This document shows, one piece after another, positions 1-11,045 of a stretch of 64,000 bases of DNA. The notes under the pieces are model-generated. The model was not told the origin of the DNA. It did no database searches and saw only the letters and a list, made by a program, of their open reading frames with translations. The stretch's first letter is position 1. Every line of letters starts with the position of its first letter. A program made the position numbers and the translations under genes. The DNA is from Plotosus lineatus (Eukaryota > Chordata > Actinopteri > Siluriformes > Plotosidae). The stretch is taken from positions 14,142,501 to 14,206,500 of the forward strand of contig CM045751.1 in the NCBI GenBank assembly GCA_024760905.1, given 5' to 3'.

Positions 1-1290
1 ACTATTGTATAGGTCCTATATGTGTAACACATCAAGGCACGAATGTCACCAGACCTCTCACAGCACATCCTTTAATTTGTATAATGTGAAGAAGGGGCCC
101 CTCCACGGTTTGGACTTGTTTGTGCAGAACATCCTACAGATGGGAAATGAGGAGACCAACTATCCTCAAAACATTCCTGATCAGCTTTTGCAGTATGGTA
201 GGGTACATTATCCGGCTGAAGAAGGTCATTTCCGTTAGGGAACACCACTGACACGAAGGGCTGTACTTGGTCTGCAACAATGTTAAACTAGACGATACAT
301 GGCAAGGTAACATTCACATGAATTCTCGAACCCAAGGTTCCCAACAAACGATTGGCCAGACTATAAACACCGTTTGCAGCCACACCCCAAAATCTAATGG
401 ATAGCCTTCCAAGGAAAAAAAAAAAAAAGCCTTTCCTAATAGTAATGGGGAATAAAGTTGGAGAAGGATGTTCAAAATGTACTGATGTGATGGTCAAATG
501 TCCACAAACCTCTGGCAAATATTGAATACAGATGTGACTCATGTTTAGCTTTCATGCTCGGCAATTCTATCCATACCCAGTGGAGATTATCAAATGAACA
601 TTCTGATTGGCTGATCTACCAACAGGTCACTAGCTAATATCTTATTAGTAGGACCATTACTACAAAAATAAAATAAAAATGTAATGAGTGTTTTCATGAG
701 TCTGTGCCGTGTTAGGAGTGAACCGTAACTGGCCAGCTCTTTATTTTAAGAGTTTTTTTTTATTTTTATGAAAAGCAAGAAAAATCAGTTATTAGATTTG
801 AACTGTTCTGTACTTTTTTTTTCAAAACTTAGAAAATTTTCACACACTAAAAGCAATTTCATTGGTGTTCTATAAACAGCTGCCAATCCTCCATCACCTG
901 GGGTGCGGTCCGGACACCCTCAGGGTTGGGAAATTCAAAGACGTTTGTTTCCATGATAGCAGGCACAAAATTCCATAACCTCTGAAATCAATTCCAATGA
1001 TTTTTCAATGACTCTCGACTCCGATTTTGCAATGAAAACTTTACTGCATATTTTCCAATTAAATACTGTACATTTAAAAAAAATGTATATAATGCAAATT
1101 TAATCAATTGTTACTGTAGAACACAATTTGTAAGCATACACTCTTAAAATGTGACACATTACCAGTAAAACGTTTTAGACCATTCATATTTCTTTTCAGT
1201 TTAAATGAAATAGAAGCAGTTGTTGTTCATTGAATAACACGCAAAGGAATAAAGGTGAGCGGTACATAAGAACCACCTGACAAAAAATGA
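1..1290. other. AT-rich intronic or intergenic stretch, no gene seen
   Basis: No reading frame here has coding character or is bounded by convincing splice sites. The stretch is AT-rich with short A and T runs (for example near 417-428 and 750-770). It lies downstream, in the minus-strand sense, of the last coiled-coil exon I can find at 10.4 kb, so it is either intron or 3' flank of that gene. Nothing recognisable as a repeat family was identified. Confidence 0.4.
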
Positions 1291-1503
1291 ACAAGGTGTG
1301 AGGATTCGAATCATGGAGCGGCCCCCAGCAAGGCTATGGATTACTGAATCGAAGGTGAGCGGTTCAATCTCCACTGTCGGGCCCTTGAACCCTTACCCTT
1401 ACCCTTAGCCCTTACCCTCAATTACTCAGTTGTATTAAAAACAAAACTTGTAATCATCTCATCCCTCATCTTGGATGAGAGCGTCTGCCAAATGCCGTTA
1501 ATT
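1291..1503 (+). repeat. tRNA-like SINE with 'gagcgtctgccaaatg' tail
   Basis: A box B-like motif (gcggttcaatctcc, about 1358-1371) is followed by a CCCTTA-rich segment near 1385-1420. The copy ends near 1502 with 'gagcgtctgccaaatgccg'. This ending is a widespread teleost SINE/L2-type tail, seen also at 13555-13579 and near 53450. The head is degraded and I see no clear target-site duplication, so it looks old. Family assignment is inference. Confidence 0.5.
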
Positions 1504-1713
1504 TAAAGAAATGGTCTCCAGACTTTACCCCATCAGGCTGATTTGGGATGATGTAGAGAGAAGGGGTAAAAGTAACCAACAAGTGCAGCACGATTTTATA
1601 AACTTTATTTTACATAGTTTATATATTTTAGATTAATATTTTATATAAACCTCTGCGATAGTGTTGGGAAGAAACTTTCACACAAAAAAATTGATTTCCA
1701 TCATATAAAGAAT

Positions 1714-2035
1714 GGGGCAGTGGTGGCCTAGTGGTATAGGGCGCTGGAACGCTGATCCTAAGGTTGGGGGTTCGAGTCCCACTCTCCACAAATGTTGTCA
1801 CTGTCCCCCCCAGTGCACTAAGTGGGTTATCAAAGGCCGGCCATGTCTCTCACTGTCTATGGTGTGAGGTTCATGTAAAAGAAAACGGCTGCAAAGCCGG
1901 CAGCGTGTTTCCACCCTGAGATGGCCTGGTGAGCTGTCCAGGGTGTCCTCTGCCCTCGCCCGAAGTCGGCTGGGATGGGCGCCAGCCTCCCCGCAACCCT
2001 AATTAGGATTAAGCGGTGACAGAAAATGAACTGAA
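1714..2035 (+). repeat. tRNA-derived SINE with L2-like 3' tail
   Basis: The 5' end holds a box A-like 'gtggcctagtggtatag' and a box B-like 'ggttcgagtccc', the split RNA polymerase III promoter of tRNA-derived SINEs. The body ('atgtctctcactgtctatgg') is shared with the copies at 13.6, 31.3, 54.8 and 61.7 kb. The 3' end differs from those: it is an L2-like tail ('ggctgggatgggcgccagcc' and 'aggattaagcggtgacag'). It is flanked by an 11/12 direct repeat, catataaagaat at 1702-1713 and catagaaagaat at 2036-2047, which marks retroposition. Confidence 0.75.
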
Positions 2036-2047
2036 CATAGAAAGAAT

Positions 2048-2743
2048 CCCGTGACTGCTCAGCTGGAATATCTACAAAAGGAGGCGATGGCAGTGAGTCA
2101 AAATTAAATTGTTAAATAGAACAAATCCACAACTTTAATGCCTTAATTTCAGATTTTTTTAAAAAACCTTAAAAAAGTCTACATTCTAACTTTGACTAAG
2201 AAAGTGGTTTTACCATTCAGTTAACGACCTTTCAGTCGTGCGACAACCATACGATATACTGTACACACTCAGTCAAAACCTTTTAGGTTTTTTAATAAAA
2301 TGTGTGCAGCTTAGTTTTTCTGTCTAGTCTGCAATTAAAGCACAGAACTAAAAACATTTAAGAATTTATTAAACTTATCTTTTAACTTTTGCCATCTGTG
2401 ATTAGTCAAAATGTATGATGGATGATGTGAGCTTCAACAAGACAGTCAAAAATACTCTTTAACCTCAAGGAGTCTCTGGACGCGCCAGCTCGTCCAAATC
2501 ACACGACTGAACGAAACAATGTCGTCTCGAGTCTCAGTTTCAACATGTGTCCGAAGTGCAGACTTCAAACTATATACCAGTTTTAAATGGTATAGATTGG
2601 CCAAGTAAAATCAGAGTTACGACAAATACTTTAAGACATGTTTTTTTTCCTGAATGTCATTCATCATGTTTGGTGCACGCTTGATGCAGTAAAACCTGCA
2701 TATGCTAAGTAAAGTCACTCGTAACCAAGAAATGTATATGCAT

Positions 2744-2781
<38 letters not shown>

Positions 2782-3005
2782 ACACACAGGTGTGACACAG
2801 TCTTTCCACATGTGGTTGCTGCAGAAGAGGGGAACTAAAGGGGGGAAAAAAGGGTGGGGTGGGGTTATTAAAACCAGTGCTGCAGCAACTTTAAAGTAAT
2901 CCAAGACACTTCAGCTTTTACAAGGGACTGAAATTGTAATTTTTCAATTCAAATACTTTCCATGATGTTAAACACCTCGTACGGACCCTGTATGTGCAGG
3001 TATCC
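2048..3005. other. Intronic stretch with a (CA)n microsatellite
   Basis: Apart from a CA microsatellite at 2745-2788 and a G/A-rich patch at 2838-2865, I see no gene or recognisable repeat. Reading frames across the microsatellite are repeat translations, not genes. Confidence 0.4.
2745..2788. repeat. (CA)n microsatellite
   Basis: CA dinucleotide run with a single TA interruption at about 2777-2778. Confidence 0.95.
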
Positions 3006-3008
3006 TAT

Positions 3009-3287
3009 ATACAGCCGTAGCCCAATAGTTAGAGAAGTCGGAAGCTTTGAGACCGAAAGAACGCTGGTTCGATTCCCAAAGTGTCTGGTGGTGGGGAAGT
3101 GAGGTGCATCTTCACTTCCTCCACTTTAACGGCTGAAGTGCCATTGAGCAAGGCAGCTCACCCTCAACTGCTCTCCAGGTGCCCCCATTGGTGTGGCAGC
3201 CCACTGTGCTGAATGTGTGTGTTCACTTTGGATGAGTTAAATGCAGAGGAAATAATTACCCTTGTGGGATTAATACAACATAGCACA
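3009..3287 (+). repeat. tRNA-derived SINE, 'cgtggcccaatgg' family
   Basis: The head 'gccgtagcccaatagttagag' region carries box A, and 'ctggttcgattccc' carries box B. The body includes 'aagtgccattgagcaaggc' and 'caactgctctcc'. The same head and body occur at 20498-20700. The copy runs into a poly-A, (AT)n and (GT)n tail, typical of a retroposed element whose tail expanded into a microsatellite. Confidence 0.65.
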
Positions 3288-3418
<131 letters not shown>

Positions 3419-3621
3419 GACCCCAGAGAACATTCTTTTTTTTTTTTGCCGTATTAGGCTAAAGTGTAATTCAACATCCACTACAGCAGGAGGCAGTGGC
3501 TTCCTCACTATCAGAGTGTGCCCAGAGGTAAAATAAGAAGTTACGTTAATAAACACACCATGTAAATTTTTAACAGGGGCGGAAAGAGAGGCGGAGAGAG
3601 ACGAAAGTCTCCAGAAAGCAA

Positions 3622-4048
3622 AGTCGAGGATGTATGATGAAGCAAATGTAGCACTCCGCTTCACTGTGCGGCGGTGAGAAACGAGGAAAAACCGCTGTGT
3701 TTATTGTGTTGGAAAACATTGGCAGTGGACAGCATGAACCCAAATAAATTCAGGCGTCACTTAAAGACATCACACCTTGATCATGTGATGAGTTGTGTTG
3801 AGTTTTTTCAGCGAAAACGTGCTGAGTATTGCCAACAATCATCCCTCTTTGTGAATGCTTCTCCAGCAAACCAGCGAGCTCTGTTAGCATCAGATAAGGT
3901 GGAGTACCAAACTGCTCAGTGCAGAAAACCCCACAGCACAGCAGAGGAACTGATCCGACCTGCAGCACACACGGTCTCTGTCATGCTGGATGACGCCACT
4001 GCTGTGAAAATAAGTCCAGGTCCCAGTTCAGCATTGAGCAGGAGCTGA
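3622..4048 (+). pseudogene. hAT-type BED zinc-finger transposase, N-terminal fragment
   Basis: The readable frame from about 3674 to 4048 encodes a BED-type finger (LCLLC, then RRHLKTSH, the C2H-H pattern). It continues with FFQRKRAEY and KKPH/AEELI-like segments, as in the N-terminal part of ZBED5/SCAND3-like hAT transposases. A preceding segment (YDEANVALRF, 3632 onward) is in another frame and ends at a stop at about 3674, so a frameshift separates them. The catalytic RNase H-like domain and the dimerisation region are absent: about 125 residues remain of a family normally over 600. The fragment runs straight into AT-rich 3' sequence shared with the MITE at 22.0-22.6 kb. It is a dead, internally deleted copy. 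Confidence 0.75.
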
Positions 4049-4623
4049 GAGTTCAGTATTGTGCTTTAAACCCGGCTTCGAAAAGCTGTGCACTGCGAAA
4101 TGTGCTCATTGTACCATTAATCTGGACTTCATCATTTTGACAAAAATAACAATAATAATATTAAAAATAATACAAATTGTTTTATTCATTTTTGTTTTGT
4201 AGATTAAAGTGTTTTATACATTGTGCTCCTGAGTTAATATTGCTGATCAATTTGAATTTATTATTATTTATTGATTTTATTTAATTTTATTTTTCAAATG
4301 GTTCAAATTGTTGGTCAAAAATTTTTACAGTTTAAATAAGGATTTTTTTTTTATTTCAGGCAAATTGATGCACTTTAAATCTTTTTGTTTAAAGACTAAA
4401 AAATTGTTAATAAAGTTATTCTTTGTTGGAAGTTGATCTATATTTCTTCATTTTTTTATATTCCATAATGATAATGATTTATTATGTTAATAAGGACACA
4501 GTGTTGTGCAGTGGATTACTTACCACAATTTTTAGACAAATAACACTATTTATATTGAGGGGGGGTGTGCAAAATCTTTTCCTCTTCCTTGGGGGGTCGA
4601 CAGAAAATAATTGAGAAGCAATG
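4049..4623 (+). mobile_element. 3' end of hAT element with terminal inverted repeat
   Basis: AT-rich sequence follows the transposase fragment. It ends in ttgagaagcaatg (4611-4623), matching 12 of 13 bases of the right terminal repeat of the element at 21994-22612. The preceding 250 bases (for example 'gttaataaagttattc' and 'agttgatctatatttctt') also match that element. I could not find the left terminal repeat. Confidence 0.65.
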
Positions 4624-5002
4624 GTATAAATACATACACATACATACACCAAGCTATTAGTGCTTATCAGAAGAGAGTTTGCAGAGTAGCCGTTAAATAA
4701 ACTATAAAACACAATCCACTGAGCCTGAGGCAAAAAATAAATCATTTTTAATTGATTCAAAAATTATCCTGAGTTTGCAGGATGGATAACAATGAATTGT
4801 ACAATCTCTCTGCTGACTGAGGCAAAAGACTTTGTACAATCTACTAGCTAAATCTACACTAGCTAAATCCAGATGCACAAACTTGGATTAACCTACAATA
4901 CGTGCTCTTTGAAAATCAAACAACCCTTCTGATCTGAGTATTCACAGCTTAGCTAGTTGCCATAAACAATTGATTCCCTGCAATCCAATCAATCACTCAA
5001 TA
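4624..5002. other. Stretch without gene or clear repeat
   Basis: I see only AT-rich sequence and short internal similarities (for example the repeated 'ctagctaaatc' near 4843-4868). Confidence 0.4.
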
Positions 5003-5275
5003 TACAGAGGCTGTGGTGCTCCACTGGCATTTATGCTGGATTACTGATCCGAAAGATGGGGGTTCGAGCCACATGATCCAGGGGTTGTCACTAACAGCTG
5101 CAGCTAACTAGGCTATCAAAGGCCGATCATGTCTCTCACTGTCTGTGGTGAAAGTAGTCTGCATTGCCATCAATATGTTTCTGCCCTGGCCAGCTGTCCA
5201 GGGTTGGCTGAGATGGATGCCAGCCTCCCCACCACCATAATTAGGTTTAAGTGCTTCAGAAAATTAATGAATAAA
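5003..5275 (+). repeat. Degraded tRNA-derived SINE with L2-like tail
   Basis: It has the same head and body as the copy at 1714-2035 ('gggggttcgagcc', 'atcatgtctctcactgtctg') and the same L2-like 3' part ('ctggccagctgtccagggtt', 'gatgccagcctccccacc', 'attaggtttaagtgcttcag'). It is more diverged and partly deleted. Confidence 0.65.
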
Positions 5276-5589
5276 ACTCATAAATAATAAAGCTCATAAG
5301 AACAAAAGTCATCAACATACCAGAACTCACAAACTGAAATCATTGAAGACCAAAAATTCCTATTTATTTCATTTATATTTTGTTTTATGAACGCAAATAC
5401 TTATACATAAGTGTTATTTTTAAATGTATATTATTTTATGATCTACATGTACATTTATATTAACTGAGTATAATCAGTGGAATAGCATCTGACATCGCCC
5501 AACCCAAGTTTCTCATTTCTCAAATTCCAAGTTGCACTTTCATCACAACTTTAACTGTAGGAAGTTCAGTTCATTTTCTAAACTGCTCA

Positions 5590-5597
5590 ATCCTAAA

Positions 5598-5630
<33 letters not shown>

Positions 5631-6219
5631 CTCTCTACATAATCATCTGTAAATATAATTATGTTCTGTGTTTAAACTCCTGGTTCCTCTCAAGCACAGC
5701 ACAGTGGATCTGATCAGATTTACAGAGAGTTTCGCTCTTATCCAGTTCATGAGTCAATTTGTTTCTTCTTTGACTGTTTTTGGAGTTCAGAAATGGATCA
5801 TTCTGCTTCTCTTCCCGGACCTCCCTGTCAGCCACGCCCCTCTGCTGGAGCCTAGTATTAAGTGTACCTCAGGATAATGTTTAATCATATTTAATACTTA
5901 TATTTATGGTATATCTTTCTATAGATTTTATTCCATTTCTATTTCTATTTGTTCTTCAATTTCATTTCACTTTCACCTTGACTTTCGACCTCGACAGCCC
6001 TGTTCATATCTCCGGATAGTTTTGATGGGAGATTTTGGGTTGTTTTTTGTTTGTTTAGGGTTTTATTTTTGCATAATTGGCCTTGTTTTTGTGACATTTT
6101 CATTAACGTTTTTCCCTACTCTTCCTTAATTTCAAATTCGATGAATTTTTTATTTTTTTTTTAAACCGCGATGCACTGAAGCCACATTAATTGAAGTGCG
6201 AAGTAGCGAGGGATCCCTG
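5590..6219 (+). mobile_element. Composite AT-rich repeat ending in a Tigger-like terminal repeat
   Basis: The block runs from a (CT)n tract through 'cctggttcctctcaagcac' and 'gccacgcccctctgctgg' to 'ttttgatgggagattttggg'. It ends with 'gcgagggatccctg' followed by TA. The same blocks occur in inverse orientation at 56008-56700. The 'cagggatccctc' end is shared with the MITEs at 14.6, 48.3 and 57 kb. It is non-coding. Assignment to Tigger/pogo rests on the end sequence and the TA target and is inference. Confidence 0.55.
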
Positions 6220-6619
6220 TATATATAGGCTGAGGCAACAATTGTTTATATAGCTGCTGCTACAACATACAGTACCAGAAAAAGTCTGGACATAGCTACT
6301 CATTCTAACTGAAGTCAAGGGTGTTTCCAGACTTTTGAGTGGACAAAAAGGCTAAAATCCTCGAATGGCCATCCTAGAAAATACACTGTGAGCTACACAA
6401 TAATACAGCAGGGTAGTCAAACTCACTGAGGGCAGTATCACTAAATTCAAAGGAGAAAAAGAGCTGAATGATCACAAAACATCTATTTTTAAAGGCCTAA
6501 CAGTGACAAGCTAGCATGCAATCTTTCTTGACTCATGAATGACAAGCCGTTTAGTTAATGGTCAATACAAAGAATGTACAACAATCATATTCTTTGAACG
6601 CTCTTGCATGCCACAAGAG

Positions 6620-6820
6620 TGTATAAATGAGGCGGCGGACCAATGTGCATGTATTTGGACTGTGGAAAGAAATCAGAATATACAGAGGAAACACACAAGC
6701 ATTCGGACGACATGCAAACTCCATGTTCTTCTTGTGTGGTTTTCATCTGGGTGCTCCGTTTTTTCCCCCCCACAGCCTGAGTCCGTTCTTCAAACCTAGG
6801 ACCTTCTTGATGTGAATCAG
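6620..6820 (-). repeat. Fragment of interspersed repeat with 'ccaaagacatgc' motif
   Basis: Read on the minus strand, this contains degraded versions of the 'tttcctctg...agtccaaatacatgcac' core found intact at 9433-9745, 16285-16605 and 32010-32280. It is a partial, old copy without ends. Confidence 0.45.
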
Positions 6821-7029
6821 ATGTACTGACCATGTTACTGAATGGAGTATACCAAATATATTTGCTCTAGGAATGATGGATTCACTGAATTCAACACAAC
6901 CCACAATATTCCATCTTGGGGAATTTTTCAGAAATCCACCTCACCTCTAGTGAACGACTGTTTATTATCCCGAAATAGTCAACCAATCAGGTTGCACTTT
7001 TCCTCTGTTTTACAACCATAATTTAAAAA

Positions 7030-7330
7030 AAGCCTGAACACTGTGAATGCACTTTGCTGTGCCATCTGTAAATCCAGGTTAAAGTACCATGATGCAAAGA
7101 ATAACCTATTTTTGATCATAATCCAGAGATGCCGCCGCCCTCTCTAAGACATGGTTAATTTAAAATGGACTGAAGCGAAGTTGGAAATTGTTCTGTGTTC
7201 AGACAAATCAAAATGTGAAATTTGTTTTGGAGAACACTGATGCCACAGACTCGGGACTCAAGAGGAGAGGGACCATCCAGCTTGTCATCAACGCTCAGAT
7301 CAAAAGCTGACATCTCTGTTCACAGACTAT
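7030..7330 (+). pseudogene. Tc1/mariner-like transposase relic
   Basis: In one plus frame from about 7164 the codons read KWTEAKLEIVLCSDKSKC, a stop replaces one residue after the GEH motif, and EERDHPACHQRS follows. This matches the region around the first catalytic Asp (CSDKS) of teleost Tc1-like transposases. The upstream bases ('gccgccgccctctctaagac') fit the preceding part of the same gene with frame damage. No terminal repeats were identified. It is a decayed fragment. Confidence 0.55.
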
Positions 7331-7559
7331 GACTTCTGGAAGTGTGTCTGGGACCATGCAGTGACAGGGTTATGCCTGTTCAGAATGCGGTGTTGCCTGA
7401 GGGCTCAAAGATCACAGGTGTCCAATATTGATTTTCAGCCTTCACCCACGTGCACAGGATTTTCTCCAGATTCTCAAAATATTTATATGTACTATATATG
7501 ATGAGATATTTAAAGTCTGCAAATGCATGCTGGGAACATTATTCTGAAATTGGTCCATA

Positions 7560-7746
7560 ATTCATAGAGGCTGGCATGCATCTCAGCCAACTCTGGGCGA
7601 GGGCAGAGTACACCCTGGACAGCTGGCGAGGCCATCACAGGGCATAAAACACACTCAAGACTATGCAGCTACTCTTGACGAAAGTCAGAAATGTTTTTTT
7701 TACATGAACCTCTCACCACTGACAGTGAGACACATGGCCGCCCCCT
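7560..7746 (-). repeat. SINE 3' part with L2-like tail
   Basis: On the minus strand this gives the SINE body ('gtctcactgtcagtggtgag', then 'aagagtagctgcatag') joined to the L2-like tail ('ctgtccagggtgtactctgc', 'gagatgcatgccagcctc'). It is the same arrangement as at 1714-2035. The head is missing, so it is 5' truncated or broken by the neighbouring repeat. Confidence 0.6.
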
Positions 7747-8052
7747 CCGTGACATGCAATGCTAGCCACCGTCCAGTTTTCGAACTGCGGTGAATGCATA
7801 TTTGGGTGCGGTCTAACATATTCGGAGGGAAAGCGCAATCGTTCGAATGAGCTCACAGACGCCCATGATTGGCTGCCGAATGTTGTGAGTGACAGAGAAC
7901 TCAGCCTATGCTGTTCATCCCTAGTGTGAGAGCTCAGCCAATTATCTCCCAAGGACTCCCGGCTACAGACGGCTGTGGCATTAACCTGGATTTGAACTTG
8001 CAAACTCTGGGTTAATAGTCGCGCACCTTGTCAATGCGCCACTTGGGAGCAA
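7747..8052 (-). repeat. tRNA-derived SINE, 'gctcccaagtggcgc' family
   Basis: Read on the minus strand it starts 'gctcccaagtggcgcattg' (box A region) with 'gcaagttcaaatccagg' as box B. Related heads occur in plus orientation at 9001 and 20998. It abuts the previous SINE fragment directly. Confidence 0.55.
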
Positions 8053-8996
8053 TTTGATTATCTTTAACGATTTTATTTCCATTTACCTTTAAAATGTGTG
8101 AGGTTTTATTGGGTCACCCGGTATCGACCAAATAGAATTGTGCTTCAAAAGCAGCAATCATAGCTTCCTTTCCATTTTTCCCCTCACTATTTACATGCAT
8201 TGTGTGGAAAGAAGAGAAAAGAGAGAGCACAAAGATCACTGCTCACAGCCTTAATAAGAACTGGACAAGTCATGTCTGTACTGAATTACTTTTCAGCCTC
8301 CTTCAGCACGGTGTGCTTTCTTTCTCTCTCTCCTCACCCGAGTCTGCCATGACGCCTAGCGACAGGTGACATGGCTGTTTCCTGATGGACACTGCTTAGC
8401 CGACCCCTGATTGGTGAGCAGGGTTTTTTTTTGTTTTGTTCTTTTGCTGTTTTTTTTTTTCCTCCCTTGGAAGGGAGGGTAGCAGCAGTGAAACAAATCC
8501 TCGCCAGTTCCAGTATCAGGCCAGGGGCATTGCCTTGTTTGCTTATTCATCAGATTGCTAACTACTCATGAGTGAATTTTTAGACATACGCACATGCAGA
8601 ATGGCTCTGAATTCACAAAAGAATGTGTTCCTTGTGAGTTCACTGGTCAACCATCATGTTAGAAATACATACCATTTTGAAGACATAGAGCCTGCTTAAT
8701 AAATCCAGTCTTCCGAATCTTCCCAAGATGTGTCCAAGAAACCATTAAACCCAAAATAGCAGGGCAGCTGGTTTAAGAGGGTAGAACCAGCAACCTGGTA
8801 TCCGTACAGAGGATTAGGGTTTAAATGATCAGGTTTAAGTCAAAACATCGTTTGAAATGCTGCGTAGTCCAGTCACATTCAATTTAGTGATTCAGGCCTG
8901 ACTGATAATAAACATATAATCCAGAATGAACACATACCATGCTCTAAACAAACAGATAAAGTTTCAGAAAAGAGCTGCACTAATATATAGTTAAGA
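8053..8996. other. Stretch without recognisable gene
   Basis: I see no coding exon or family-level repeat. There is a T-rich patch near 8427-8462. Confidence 0.4.
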
Positions 8997-9200
8997 TTAG
9001 GGCTCCCGGGTGGTGCAGCAGCAAGGTCCACCACTATCACCTAAGTGTTTGTGAGCTTGTTTGTGAGGTTTCGGTCCTAACAGAGAGGGAAAGTTGGTAT
9101 ACTGTACACTCACTTCCCTGTCACTTAAAGTGTCATCGGCCACCGGCATCATATCCCATGGAGGACACACATATTTACCTTCAAACACCCTGGCTGGTGG
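8997..9200 (+). repeat. SINE-like sequence, 'gctcccgggtggtgcag' head
   Basis: The head resembles the minus-strand element at 7747-8052 and the fragment at 20998-21045 ('gctcctgagtggtgcactg'). The body does not match known parts strongly. The 3' boundary is uncertain. Confidence 0.4.
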
Positions 9201-9277
9201 CAATAATGTGATAGGAATGTATACCTAATGGGTATAAATAGGCTACAACTAAATCAACTAGAAAATCTGAAATTGGG

Positions 9278-9323
9278 GTGGTGGTGGTGGTGGTGGTGGT
9301 GGTGGTGGTGGTGGTGGGGGGGG
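9278..9323. repeat. (GGT)n microsatellite
   Basis: GGT repeats are followed by a G run. This is G-rich on the plus strand. Confidence 0.95.
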
Positions 9324-9432
9324 GTTTACACAAAGATACAAAGCCTGTGAGCGGACAAACAAATACAGACACATCTTTCATCCTTAGTAACTGCCTGGTC
9401 AGGCTCACACTACAATAACTTATTCTATTTGT

Positions 9433-9745
9433 ATGCTTAGGCTGCGTTCTGGGAAATGGGGGAAAACACATTTGTTTAGGGGATTTTTGTATTCTCTCCC
9501 AGTGCTTGTGTGGGTTTCCTCAAAGTACTCTGGTTTTCTCCAGCAGTCCAAAGACATGCACATTAGGCTAATTGGCTGTCTCAAATTGCCCCTAGGTCTG
9601 AGTGTGAATGGTTCAGTATGCGTTGGCCTTGTGATGGTCAGATGAGTTGTTCCCCGCCTTTGGCCACTGTCGGCTGAGATAGGTGCCAGCCACCCTGTGA
9701 CCCTGAGAGAAGATTCAGGGGGTCAGCAAATGAGATAGTAAGTAA
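9433..9745 (+). repeat. Interspersed repeat with L2-like 3' tail
   Basis: The core is 'ccaaagacatgcacattagg', then 'aattgcccctaggtctgag', then the tail 'gtcggctgagataggtgcc'. The same order of blocks is present at 16285-16605, 32010-32280 and 42750-43480. The tail resembles the 3' end of L2/Maui-type LINEs, but the family name is inference. Confidence 0.6.
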
Positions 9746-9784
9746 TAATAATAACAATTAATGATGTCTCTCACTGAGAGCAAT

Positions 9785-9823
9785 CACACACACACACGCG
9801 CACACACACACACACACACACAC
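9785..9823. repeat. (CA)n microsatellite
   Basis: CA run with CG interruptions. Confidence 0.9.
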
Positions 9824-10252
9824 TATAAACTACACCCGAATTTAATAATAAACCCAAAAGCAGAAATATTCAGAGCCCTAAAGGGATACAGCTACATATA
9901 GTGGTGTTGTACTGCATCTCTATCTCACATTCATTCCTTGCCCTGCATGCACTTGTACGTCACACTAAACTGAGGAGCACGCTAATAACATGCTAACCTT
10001 TTGAAGTCATTATCACAATCACATTCGCATTGTAAATTTATGCGAGTAATGAAGAGTTTGAGACGCACCGTGAAGATGCCACATTATAGTTTACATCAGT
10101 GGAAACATTAAACACAGTATTGTTTAACTTGGAGACCAGAACACTGAAGTCACAGTGAAAACATGCTGCAGTGAGGACTCATAAAAAAAAAAAAGGGGGG
10201 GGGACATGTCAGTGATAAAGATGTATATAATTAAACACCCAGAGAAAATCGG

Positions 10253-10259
10253 AGTGTGT

Positions 10260-10313
<54 letters not shown>

Positions 10314-10350
10314 GTGAAGTAGAGAGAGAAAGAGAGAGCGAGAGAGAGAG
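10253..10350. repeat. (GT)n microsatellite followed by GA-rich tract
   Basis: GT dinucleotides run to about 10310, then GAGA-rich sequence. It ends about 36 bases from the splice donor of the coiled-coil exon at 10387. Confidence 0.95.
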
Positions 10351-10386
10351 GCCTGAACAGTCAGGGCCCGGTAGTGATGGTCTTAC

Positions 10387-10533
10387 CTGACCCTGCAGCT
10401 CTTCAGTGTTCCTTGTTGTGCTCTGCAGCTCGTTGTTGAGCTTCTGGAGGCGGTTGTGTCCTCTCCGCTGTTCCTGCTGCTTCTCCTGCAGCTCCCTCTG
10501 CAGCTCCCAGAGCCTCTGCTCCTGGACGTCCAG
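10387..10533 (-). CDS. Coiled-coil protein, 49-residue exon (most 3' exon seen)
   Basis: The minus strand shows an acceptor (...ttttaccgttcaatag) and a donor (CAG/gtaaga) around 147 bases with one fully open frame. The frame starts and ends on codon boundaries. The peptide starts LDVQEQRLWELQRELQEK and ends with EELQGQ. Leu or other hydrophobics fall at heptad spacing and Gln/Glu/Arg fill the rest, so this is a coiled-coil rod. Its 49 residues equal seven heptads. The related exon at 51450-51596 has the same length. I do not recognise the protein: large coiled-coil families such as CCDC, CEP or PMFBP1-like proteins are possible but unsupported. No further downstream exon was found between here and position 1, so the C-terminus is missing. 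No start or stop codon is present. Confidence 0.8.
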
Positions 10534-11001
10534 CTATTGAACGGTAAAAGGAGGCAGGGCGCAGAGGAAGAGAAAAATCAATCCACTACAAAGAGCCTCG
10601 CCTCTTCCAAAACCCTCCGTGGATGCTAAGCTAGCGCAAAAAAAAAAAAAAAAAAAGACACCGACCCTTCCTCTGTCCCTCATCCACTACCATCCTGTTT
10701 TTTTTCCTGAGAACGTCGTCACGGAATCAAAAATTAAAAAAAAAAACAATCCATCTTCACTGAATGCAAATCAGGCTTTTTATTATGGGTTTGAGACGTT
10801 GAAATGTTTAAGTAAACGCTTTTCTCTCAACTGCAATAACATCAGACTTTAAACGCAATCAGTAAAACAGGGGAAAAAGCTTCGATCTGGAAAAAACTCT
10901 GACTGAATCCTCAGGTAATCATCGGGCTCAGGAAAGTTTAGTAAAGGCCTATTGGGTTGAATCATAAAATAAATAATTAATCTAATAATTAGCACAGCAT
11001 T

Positions 11002-11004
<3 letters not shown>

Positions 11005-11042
<38 letters not shown>

Positions 11043-11045
11043 GGA
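11005..11045. repeat. (GA)n microsatellite
   Basis: GA dinucleotide tract with one AAAG interruption. Confidence 0.9.

Noticed and set aside
1386..1420. CCCTTA-rich run resembling telomeric or subtelomeric repeat
   Set aside because: Only a few imperfect units, inside a SINE copy. It is not a TTAGGG array.
1714..1790. Could be true tRNA genes (also at 13.9, 17.3, 20.5, 45.0 kb)
   Set aside because: Box A and box B are present, but the cloverleaf arms do not pair properly and each head is fused to a SINE body and tail.
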